From the NCBI RefSeq assembly GCF_030758955.1, contig NZ_CP132360.1, positions 1 through 15,448 on the forward strand: 15,448 bases of DNA, given 5' to 3'. Shown here in pieces: positions 8,294 through 15,448 of the stretch; positions within the stretch are counted from its first letter, which is position 1; every line of letters begins with the position of its first letter. The DNA comes from Agrococcus beijingensis. Its GTDB lineage: Bacteria; Actinomycetota; Actinomycetes; Actinomycetales; Microbacteriaceae. Under the pieces are notes generated by a model, which saw only the letters and a list, made by a program, of their open reading frames with translations, did not search any database and had not been told where the DNA came from. The position numbers and the translations under genes were made by a program.

Positions 8294-10865
8294 GATCGCC
8301 TCCGTTGGCGTTGGCGTTGGTGCCGACGACCAGCGAGATCGGGTCGGCGGGAGCGCCGGGGGTGTCGGCCAGCGGGTTCTGCGCGAGCACGCGGCAGAGG
8401 TTGTCCTGGCCGTGATCCTGCCAGGTCACCTGCACGAGGTCGGGGTTGAACCCTGCGCCCGCGAGGGTGCCCTTCGCGTCGGCGAGCGACTGCGACACGA
8501 CGTTGGGCCAGGTCGGCGCGCCGGCCTCAGGCGCTGCCGTCTCGGCCGGCGGGCTCGCGTTCGGGTCGAGCGCGCCGTTCGACGGGTAGATGATGATCGG
8601 CGTCGAGGTGGTGACGAGCGCCCCGGCACCGGGCGCGGTGTACTCCACCGCGCCGTTCGGCTGCACGCCGTCGACGGGGTCGGCGACCTGCACGGGGAAG
8701 CCGGCGCCCTCGAGCGCGGCGCGCGCGGCATCGACCGGCTGGCCGACCACGTTGGGCAGCTCGCTCGCGTCGCCGCGGACGGTTGCGGCGTCAGGCGTGA
8801 GGAACTGGCCCCCCGGGTAGCGGGCGATGGCCTCGCCCATGGTGGCGCGGAAGATGGTCGAGCGCACGTTCCAGCGGTCCTCGAGCGAGGTGTTGCCCTT
8901 GATGTTGCCGACCCAGACCGAGCTCGCGACGGTCGGGCTCGCGCCGTTCACCCACGTCTGGACGACGCCGTTGGTCGTTCCGGTCTTCGAGATCACCGGC
9001 GTGGATCCCGGCGGGTTGTTCAAGGGGTTGCGCTCGGTGACCGTCTGCAGCGTCGACTGCATCACCGATGCCACCTCAGGAGAGATCGCCTGCTGGCAGT
9101 CCTGTCTCGGAGGCTGGACCTCTGTGCCGTCGCGGGCGACGATGCGGTCGATCGCGATGGGCTTGCAGTAGACGCCGCCGTTGGCGATGGTGGCGAACGC
9201 GCTCGCCATGCCCATCGGGGTCACGTTCGAGCCCGAGCCGATGACGGCGGGGGCGAAGATGTCCCACTCGCCGTCGATCTCAGCGGGATACGTGCCCATG
9301 CGCTCGGCAGTCTCGTGGATGTCGCAGAGGTCGAGCTCGCTCGCCATACGCACCACGCCGGTGTTGACCGAGTTCACCATGATCTCGGTCGGCGTCATGC
9401 GCGTGTACTCGTTGCCCTCGTTGTTCTGGGGATCCCACGGCTCGGAGTTCAAGCCCACGCACTCGGCGCGGAAGGTGCCGGCCGGCCACTCCGAGCGGGT
9501 GGCGTCGAGCTGCTCGTCGACCGAATTGCCGTCGATGATCCACTGGGCGAGCGTGAAGATCTTGAAGCCTGATCCCGGCTGGAAGCCCGTGGAGCGCCCG
9601 TGCGCGTAGTCGGCATTGAAGTTCAGGCTGGTCGCGGTCGGCGGCGCGGCCTCGGTGGGGGAGTAGTCCTTGTTCTGCGCCATCGTGAGGATGCGTCCGG
9701 TGCCGACCTCCAGCTGCGTGACTGCGCCGCCCGACTGCCAGCGCGTCTCGTCGTTCGGCACGTTCGCATCGAGCTGCGCCTGGGCGACGTCGTTCAGGCC
9801 CAGGTCGATCGACGTGAAGATCTGGTAGCCGCCCTGCGCCAGCGCGCGCGCGTTGTCCTCGGGGGTCGCGCCCAGGATGTTGTGGCCGTCGACCTGGTCG
9901 ATCGCGAGCGCGCGCTGCACATAGTCGCAGAAGAAGCGCGCCGAGTCGTAACCGGCGATGCAGCCGTTGTTCGGCGACTGGATGTTGACGAAGTTCTCAT
10001 CCACCGGGATCGCGAGCGACGCATCCCGCTCCTCGGCGGTGATGAAGCCCTCGCTCGCCATGTTGCGGATGATGAAGTCGCGCCGCTCCTGGTTGCGGGG
10101 CCAGTTGTCGGCCTCGAACAGGTTGCGGATCGAGGGGTTCTGCACCGTCGCGATCAGCGCCGCGGACTCCGCGATCGAGAGCTCCGAGGCGGGCTTGCCG
10201 AAGATGCGCTGCGATCCCGACTCGATGCCGTAGACGTTGCCGCCGAAGTTCGCGATGTTGAGGTAGGCGAGCAGGATCTCGTTCTTCGTGTAGCTCTGCT
10301 CGAGGCTCAGCGCGAGCCGCATCTCGGAGAGCTTGCGCTGGTACGACTCCGTGTACTGGGCATCGCAGAGGGCCTGTGCATCCTCGCCCTCGGTGAGGCA
10401 CGCATCGATCGCGATCTGCTGGCGCACGAGCTGCATCGTGAGCGTCGAGGCGCCCGAGTCGCCGCCGACGCCGAGCTGCGACAGCCCGGCGCGCACCACC
10501 GACGGCACGTCGACGCCGCCGTGCGTGTAGTAGCGGCGGTCCTCGCCCGCGACGAGCGCGTCGACGGCGGTGCGGGGCACCTGCTGCCACTGGAGCACCT
10601 GGCGGTCCTGGTCGTAGAACTGCGCGATCTCGACCGGCTGGCCGTCACGCAGGCCGTAGATGCGGTTGCGCTCGGACTGCTGCGTGATCTGCGAGTAGGA
10701 GGGCAGGCTCTCGAAGATCCCGAGGCCGCTGTTCGCCGTGCTGGAGGCCACGGCGAGGGCAGGGGTCAGCGTCGCCGAGACGAGGATGCCGGCGATGGCA
10801 CTGAACCCGATGAGTCCGAGCAGGGAGCCGAGCAGGCTTCCGGGCTTGTGTCGTTGTGCGGCCAT
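8283..10865 (-). CDS. Bifunctional class A penicillin-binding protein with two PASTA domains
   Basis: Polymerises glycan strands and cross-links peptides outside the membrane. The protein is 860 aa. It has a short cytoplasmic tail and a membrane anchor at about 14-40. The glycosyltransferase (GT51) domain has catalytic Glu108 in VAGEDRRYYTHGG and GASTLTMQLVRQ at 138-149. The transpeptidase has S432-x-x-K435 (GSGFK), SVN 499-501 and KTGT 627-630. C-terminal PASTA domains lie at about 702-763 (ELPNVVGQPVDAA) and 785-848 (TWPNVVSQSLADA), which may bind muropeptide or beta-lactam-like ligands. The start is ATG 10865; no ribosome site is visible, and TACCCT at 10879-10874 suggests a leaderless or near-leaderless mRNA. 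It is the PonA2-type protein by domains and by its neighbours (phosphoesterase downstream; divergent DUF4177 and RidA). Confidence 0.96.
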   Translation of the reverse strand: MAAQRHKPGSLLGSLLGLIGFSAIAGILVSATLTPALAVASSTANSGLGIFESLPSYSQITQQSERNRIYGLRDGQPVEIAQFYDQDRQVLQWQQVPRTAVDALVAGEDRRYYTHGGVDVPSVVRAGLSQLGVGGDSGASTLTMQLVRQQIAIDACLTEGEDAQALCDAQYTESYQRKLSEMRLALSLEQSYTKNEILLAYLNIANFGGNVYGIESGSQRIFGKPASELSIAESAALIATVQNPSIRNLFEADNWPRNQERRDFIIRNMASEGFITAEERDASLAIPVDENFVNIQSPNNGCIAGYDSARFFCDYVQRALAIDQVDGHNILGATPEDNARALAQGGYQIFTSIDLGLNDVAQAQLDANVPNDETRWQSGGAVTQLEVGTGRILTMAQNKDYSPTEAAPPTATSLNFNADYAHGRSTGFQPGSGFKIFTLAQWIIDGNSVDEQLDATRSEWPAGTFRAECVGLNSEPWDPQNNEGNEYTRMTPTEIMVNSVNTGVVRMASELDLCDIHETAERMGTYPAEIDGEWDIFAPAVIGSGSNVTPMGMASAFATIANGGVYCKPIAIDRIVARDGTEVQPPRQDCQQAISPEVASVMQSTLQTVTERNPLNNPPGSTPVISKTGTTNGVVQTWVNGASPTVASSVWVGNIKGNTSLEDRWNVRSTIFRATMGEAIARYPGGQFLTPDAATVRGDASELPNVVGQPVDAARAALEGAGFPVQVADPVDGVQPNGAVEYTAPGAGALVTTSTPIIIYPSNGALDPNASPPAETAAPEAGAPTWPNVVSQSLADAKGTLAGAGFNPDLVQVTWQDHGQDNLCRVLAQNPLADTPGAPADPISLVVGTNANANGGDPGC

Positions 10866-10870
10866 AGCAT
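10865..10870 (+). promoter_or_regulatory. Putative -10 element of the DUF4177-RidA pair
   Basis: TAGCAT on the plus strand overlaps the first codon of the divergent penicillin-binding protein gene. Transcription would begin near 10877 and give a leader of about 36 nt containing AAGGGA (10901-10906) before ATG 10913. Confidence 0.4.
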
Positions 10871-10873
10871 GAC

Positions 10874-10879
10874 AGGGTA
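10874..10879 (-). promoter_or_regulatory. Putative -10 element of the penicillin-binding protein gene
   Basis: TACCCT on the minus strand, 8 nt before ATG 10865, which has no ribosome site. TAGATT at 10892-10887 on the same strand is an alternative that would leave a leader of about 15 nt. Confidence 0.35.
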
Positions 10880-10912
10880 CGCGACCAATCTATGAGCGCT
10901 AAGGGACCCACC

Positions 10913-11080
10913 ATGGCCAAGACGACCTGGGAGTACGCGACGACGCCGCTCCTCATCCACCGCGAGACCGCGATCCTCAACACCTGGGGCGGCGACGGGT
11001 GGGAGCTCGTGCACGTCGCCAACGGCCCCGAGGGCGGCCTCGTCGCCTTCCTGAAGCGCCCCGTCGAGGCCACCGCGTGA
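10913..11080 (+). CDS. DUF4177-family small protein
   Basis: Encodes 55 aa from ATG 10913, with AAGGGA (10901-10906) 6 nt upstream. An in-frame ATG at 10892 would add seven residues but has no ribosome site and lies close to the predicted transcription start, so I prefer 10913. The body carries the small-domain pattern of DUF4177: TWEYATTPLL, then an ILNTWGGDGWELVHV core, ending in LVAFLKRP. The function is unknown. It is soluble, with no membrane segment. Its stop overlaps the GTG of the RidA-family gene (GTGA), so the two are translated together. In actinobacteria this pair commonly sits divergent to a PonA2-type gene (M. tuberculosis Rv3678A/Rv3678c, from memory). Confidence 0.85.
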   Translation: MAKTTWEYATTPLLIHRETAILNTWGGDGWELVHVANGPEGGLVAFLKRPVEATA

Positions 11081-11535
11081 GCATCGCCGCGCGCCTGCAG
11101 GAGCTGGGCCTCGAGCTGCCGACCGTCGTCCCGCCGGTGGCGTCCTACGTGCCGGCGGTCGCATCCGGTCGTCTCGTCTTCACCTCCGGGCAGCTGCCGA
11201 TGGTCGCTGGCGCCATGCCGCGCACCGGCAAGGTCGGCGCCGACGTCTCGCCCGACGACGCCGCGCTCGACGCCCGCCAGTGCGCGCTGAACGCGCTCGC
11301 CGCGATCGACGCCGAGATCGGCTCGCTCGACCGCATCACGCGCATCGTGAAGGTCGTCGGCTTCGTCAGCTCGGCCGACGGCTTCACCGGCCAGCCCGGC
11401 GTCGTCAACGGCGCCAGCGACCTGCTGGGCGAGATCTTCGGCGACGCGGGCCGCCACGCCCGCTCGGCCGTGGGCGTCGCGGAGCTGCCGCTCGGCGCGC
11501 CCGTCGAGGTCGAGGTCATCGCCGAGTTCGCGTAG
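11077..11535 (+). CDS. RidA/YjgF/UK114-family protein
   Basis: Encodes 152 aa from GTG 11077, which overlaps the DUF4177 stop by 4 bases. The family includes enamine/imine deaminases that clear reactive 2-aminoacrylate; other members have different or unknown roles. Visible features are the strand RLVFTSGQLP (32-41), a long helix with QCALNALAAIDAEIG (68-82), VVGFVSSADGF (93-103), and the C-terminal HARSAVGVAELPLGAPVEVE region (127-146), in which R129 aligns with the substrate-carboxylate arginine of RidA. It is longer than classical RidA (about 128 aa) because of an N-terminal lead and a GQPGVVNGASDLL insert, and fits the actinobacterial long subfamily. Whether it has deaminase activity cannot be told from sequence. 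A strong hairpin follows. Confidence 0.92.
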   Translation: MSIAARLQELGLELPTVVPPVASYVPAVASGRLVFTSGQLPMVAGAMPRTGKVGADVSPDDAALDARQCALNALAAIDAEIGSLDRITRIVKVVGFVSSADGFTGQPGVVNGASDLLGEIFGDAGRHARSAVGVAELPLGAPVEVEVIAEFA

Positions 11536-11537
11536 CG

Positions 11538-11582
11538 ACGCGAAGCGGGGCGGCTCCGAGAGGGAGCCGCCCCGCTTCGCGT
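11538..11582. terminator. Strong hairpin, bidirectional terminator between the RidA-family gene and acs
   Basis: A perfect 20-bp inverted repeat: arm 11538-11557 (containing CGCGAAGCGGGGCGGCTCC), loop GAGAG 11558-11562, arm 11563-11582. It starts 3 bp after the RidA stop and ends 24 bp from the acs stop, so it can end both convergent transcripts. Confidence 0.88.
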
Positions 11583-11606
11583 TCCGGGCGGATGCGTCGT
11601 AGCGGC

Positions 11607-13550
<1,944 letters not shown>

Positions 13551-13578
13551 GCATTCTCCAGACGTCGCTGTCGCTTCG

Positions 13579-13584
13579 AGACTA
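13579..13584 (-). promoter_or_regulatory. Putative -10 element of acs
   Basis: TAGTCT on the minus strand, with predicted start near 13572 and a leader of about 22 nt ending in GGAGA before GTG 13550. No good -35 box is visible. Confidence 0.45.
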
Positions 13585-13599
13585 CCCATCTGACAGCGC

Positions 13600-13619
13600 G
13601 TGTTGCGCCGTGTTGCGGC
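13600..13619. repeat. Two tandem 10-bp repeats upstream of acs
   Basis: GTGTTGCGCC and GTGTTGCGGC follow each other directly, differing at one base, so equal faces repeat once per helical turn. They cover the region where the acs -35 box would lie. This arrangement suits a regulator binding as a dimer on one face of DNA, but no known operator consensus was recognised. Confidence 0.6.
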
Positions 13620-13641
13620 GGCCGTGGCCTCGCTGTGCGCC

Positions 13642-13647
13642 TAGCAT
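13642..13647 (+). promoter_or_regulatory. Orphan putative -10 element (TAGCAT) between acs and the tad genes
   Basis: TAGCAT directed towards tadA, but about 240 bp before its start. It would start a transcript near 13654. No credible protein begins there; it may give tadA a long leader, produce a short RNA, or be chance. Confidence 0.25.
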
Positions 13648-13708
13648 GGCGATCGTCGGCCAGTCCGACGCGAGCAGGTGACCGGCGGATCCCCCTTCGC
13701 CTCCCTGT

Positions 13709-13742
13709 GGCGGCGCTCTCCTCCCCCCAGGCGAGCGCCGCC
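13709..13742. other. Hairpin in the acs-tadA intergenic region
   Basis: Arms GGCGGCGCTC (13709-13718) and GAGCGCCGCC (13733-13742) pair perfectly around a 14-nt pyrimidine-rich loop. The rest of the 340-bp gap (13551-13890) is GC-rich with no supported gene; its frames are Arg/Pro-rich noise. The hairpin could end a transcript from the TAGCAT box at 13642 or act as a leader structure. Confidence 0.45.
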
Positions 13743-13837
13743 GTCTCGTCGGTGGCGGGCGGCGTGGCGGCCGGTCGTCGGTCGTCGTCAGGGTGACGGT
13801 CTCTCGCCGGCGGCATGGGCGCGACGCCGTCTCCACA

Positions 13838-13861
13838 GACGCATGCGTCGTGCCCGCGGGC
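13838..13861. promoter_or_regulatory. Two adjacent palindromes in front of tadA
   Basis: GACGCATGCGTC (13838-13849, perfect 12 bp) and GCCCGCGGGC (13852-13861, perfect 10 bp) lie next to each other just upstream of the tadA -10 box; the second covers the -35 position. They are candidate operators for control of the tad locus. GC-rich sequence yields such palindromes by chance more often, so the confidence is modest. Confidence 0.4.
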
Positions 13862-13877
13862 GCACCGGCCCGGCCCG

Positions 13878-13883
13878 TACCGT
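13878..13883 (+). promoter_or_regulatory. -10 element of a probable leaderless tadA promoter
   Basis: TACCGT is followed by seven bases and then ATG 13891, with no ribosome site between. This is the same spacing type as the mqo promoter and supports the chosen start. Confidence 0.5.
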
Positions 13884-13890
13884 GCGGGCC

Positions 13891-14892
13891 ATGCACTCGC
13901 GGACGACCGGGATCCCCTTCGTGGCGGGCGCCGCCCGATCGCTCGACGCCGGCCCCACGCGCACCGCGGCCGACGGCGCGGCGCTGCGCGAGTTCGGCGA
14001 GCTGGCGCCGCTGGTCGCCGAGGCGTCGGTGACCGATGTGTTCGTCACCGGCGGCCAGGTCTGGGTCGACCGGGGCAGCGGCGCGGTGCTCGCGCCGCTG
14101 CGGCTGGAGCCCGAGCGGGCGGCGGCGCTCGCGGTCGCGCTGGTCGCGGCCGGCGGTCGCCATGTCGACGAGGCGACGCCCTGCGTCGACGTGCGGCTGC
14201 ACGAGGGCATCCGCGTGCACGCCGTGCTGCCGCCGGTGGCGGTCGGCGGTGCGCAGCTGTCGATCCGCCTGCCGCGCGTGCGCTCGCTGTCGCTCGCCGA
14301 GCTCGAGGCGGGCGGCATGTTCTCGGCGGTGCCGGCGTCACGGGTGCGCGCGCTGGTCGCGCGGCGGGCGAACGTGCTGGTGACGGGCGCCGGCGGCTCC
14401 GGCAAGACCACCCTGCTGGGCGCGATGCTCTCCGACGCCGCCGGCACCGAGCGCATCGTGACGATCGAGGACGTCGCCGAGCTGCGCATCCGCCACCCGC
14501 ACGTCGTCGCGCTCGAGGCGCGGCAGGCGAACGCCGAGGGAGCCGGCGCGATCGGCCTCGCGCAGCTGGTGCGCGAGGCGCTGCGCATGCGCCCCGACCG
14601 GCTCGTGCTGGGGGAGTGCCGCGGCGCCGAGGTGCGCGAGCTGCTGTCGGCGCTCAACACCGGGCACGACGGCGGTGCCGGCACGCTGCACGCCAACTCG
14701 CTCGACGACGTGCCGGCCAGGCTCGAGGCGCTCGGCGCGCTCGCCGGCCTGTCGCCGCCGGCGCTCGCGCGGCAGGCGGTCAGCGCGCTCGATGCGGTGC
14801 TGCACGTGGAGCGCGATGCCGAGGGGCGCAGGCGCATCGCGGCGATCGGTGCGCTCGCGCTCGACGGCGACCGGCTGGTGGTGCGCGTGTGA
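13891..14892 (+). CDS. TadA/CpaF-type secretion ATPase of a tad (Flp pilus) locus
   Basis: A cytoplasmic hexameric ATPase that drives assembly of Flp/Tad pili or a related secretion machine. The protein is 333 aa. The N-terminal domain (LREFGELAPLVAEASVTDVF, 32-51, then GGQVWVDRG) is followed by Walker A GAGGSGKT (166-173), the Asp box VTIEDVAEL (190-198), Walker B-like RLVLGECRG (237-245) and the His box GTLHANS (264-270). The frame is open upstream to 13678 and could add 71 residues, but these are Arg/Pro-rich with no family resemblance; ATG 13891 with a -10 box 7 bp upstream is preferred. It is shorter than classical CpaF and fits the actinobacterial TadA group (M. tuberculosis Rv3659c-like). 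Its stop overlaps the next gene's GTG. Confidence 0.94.
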   Translation: MHSRTTGIPFVAGAARSLDAGPTRTAADGAALREFGELAPLVAEASVTDVFVTGGQVWVDRGSGAVLAPLRLEPERAAALAVALVAAGGRHVDEATPCVDVRLHEGIRVHAVLPPVAVGGAQLSIRLPRVRSLSLAELEAGGMFSAVPASRVRALVARRANVLVTGAGGSGKTTLLGAMLSDAAGTERIVTIEDVAELRIRHPHVVALEARQANAEGAGAIGLAQLVREALRMRPDRLVLGECRGAEVRELLSALNTGHDGGAGTLHANSLDDVPARLEALGALAGLSPPALARQAVSALDAVLHVERDAEGRRRIAAIGALALDGDRLVVRV

Positions 14893-15448
14893 GCGGCGAG
14901 CTCGACGGCGCGGCCGCCACCGTGCACCGGCTGGCGGCGCTGGTCGCCGGCGGCCTGCCGATCGACCGCGCCTGGGCGGTGCTCGAGACGGATGCGTCGG
15001 CGCTCGACGCCGAGGCGGGCGGCGGTCTGGTCGCGGCGGTGCTCGCGGTGGCGCGCTCGACCGGCGCGCCGATGGCGCCGACGCTCGAGCGGCTGGCTGC
15101 CCTGCTGCGCGAGCAGGCGGCGCAGCGGCGGGCGCTCGAGACGGCCCTCGCCGGCCCGCGGGCGACCGCGAAGCTGGTGATGCTGCTGCCGGTCGTGGGC
15201 CTCGGCTTCGGCTTCGCGCTCGGCCTCGATGTGCTCGGCGCGGCGGTGGGTGGCGGCATCGGCACGTGGTCGGTGCTGGCGGGCGCGGTGCTGATGGGCG
15301 CGGCGTGGTTGTGGTCGCGCGCGATCGTGCGGCGCGCGGCTCAAGGCGATGCCGCGCCCGGGCTCGCGCTCGACCTGGTGGCGGTGGCGCTCGCCGGCGG
15401 CGGCGCCGCGGGGCGTGCGCGCTCGGCAGCGGTCGCCGCGCTCGCGGA
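14889..15448 (+). CDS. TadB-like type II secretion F-domain membrane protein (3' end outside window)
   Basis: The frame starts at GTG 14889, overlapping the TadA stop (GTGTGA), and stays open to the window edge for 186 codons. It therefore has no stop here and is easily missed. The first 90 residues follow the GspF/TadB cytoplasmic helical pattern (LAALVAGGLPIDRAWAVLET, then VARSTGAPMAPTLERLAALL). Two hydrophobic segments follow at about 95-120 (KLVMLLPVVGLGFGFALGL) and 126-146 (WSVLAGAVLMGAAWLW). A second cytoplasmic helical part begins at about 155 (APGLALDLVAVALAGG). The protein is the inner-membrane platform that works with the TadA ATPase. The genes for TadC, the Flp pilin and TadE/F-like proteins would be expected downstream, outside this window. 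Confidence 0.85.
   Translation, partial: MSGELDGAAATVHRLAALVAGGLPIDRAWAVLETDASALDAEAGGGLVAAVLAVARSTGAPMAPTLERLAALLREQAAQRRALETALAGPRATAKLVMLLPVVGLGFGFALGLDVLGAAVGGGIGTWSVLAGAVLMGAAWLWSRAIVRRAAQGDAAPGLALDLVAVALAGGGAAGRARSAAVAALA

Noticed and set aside
9600..10895. Long plus-strand open frame antisense to the penicillin-binding protein
   Set aside because: Composition is a mirror of the true gene, and the true gene has all catalytic motifs.
10892..10912. ATG 10892 as the start of the DUF4177 gene
   Set aside because: No ribosome site, whereas ATG 10913 has AAGGGA six bases upstream. It remains possible.
13551..13589. In-frame ATG 13589 as the acs start
   Set aside because: It lies upstream of the predicted transcription start and adds residues unlike the family; GTG 13550 has GGAGA.
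13551..13890. Small SRP RNA or another known structured RNA in the acs-tadA gap
   Set aside because: The conserved SRP core (GGTCAGG..CCGGAAGG..AGCAGCC type) is not present on either strand. No known RNA was recognised.

Overview
The window is high-GC DNA (coding third positions almost always G or C) from an actinobacterium. Gene order, leaderless-style promoters (TANNNT about 6-8 nt before the start codon) and protein sequences point to Microbacteriaceae; Agrococcus or a relative is only a guess. Nearly everything is chromosomal core. I see no insertion sequence, phage gene, CRISPR array or rRNA.

Layout. (1) 1-3931, plus strand: the C-terminal end of dnaX, then recR, then a tightly coupled ask-asd pair for the first two steps of the aspartate family (lysine, threonine, methionine, diaminopimelate). 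An internal start inside ask probably yields a separate regulatory beta subunit. The block ends in a strong hairpin. (2) 3987-4313, minus strand: a small protein with four 11-residue amphipathic repeats and a tail of four 7-residue repeats. (3) 4419-7170, plus strand: mqo (malate:quinone oxidoreductase, with a leaderless promoter), a LuxR-type regulator whose N-terminus resembles a receiver without its phospho-acceptor, and tk (thymidine kinase, TTG start 1 bp after the regulator). (4) 7229-10865, minus strand: tRNA-Pro(CGG), a membrane-anchored metallophosphoesterase that seems to start at a CTG codon, and a bifunctional class A penicillin-binding protein with two PASTA domains. (5) 10913-11535, plus strand: a DUF4177 protein overlapping a RidA-family protein. 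(6) 11607-13550, minus strand: acs (acetyl-CoA synthetase). (7) 13891-15448, plus strand: the start of a tad/Flp pilus locus, with a TadA/CpaF ATPase overlapping a TadB-like membrane protein cut by the window edge.

How the genes work together. dnaX-recR is the usual replication/repair pair. ask-asd feeds cell-wall precursor and amino acid synthesis, and the PASTA penicillin-binding protein uses wall precursor. mqo and acs serve central carbon metabolism (malate oxidation into the quinone pool; acetate activation). From memory, the order dnaX..recR..ask-asd..metallophosphoesterase-ponA2..DUF4177-RidA..acs..tadA matches the region from Rv3721c to Rv3659c of Mycobacterium tuberculosis. Here it is strongly compressed: whiB4, a metallo-beta-lactamase-fold gene, crp and nth, which sit between ponA2 and acs in mycobacteria, are absent from the window, and an mqo-luxR-tk block is present instead.

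I found no clear new multi-gene system. The best leads are the CTG-start phosphoesterase, the repeat-built small protein, the pseudo-receiver regulator coupled to tk, and the palindrome-rich region between acs and tadA.
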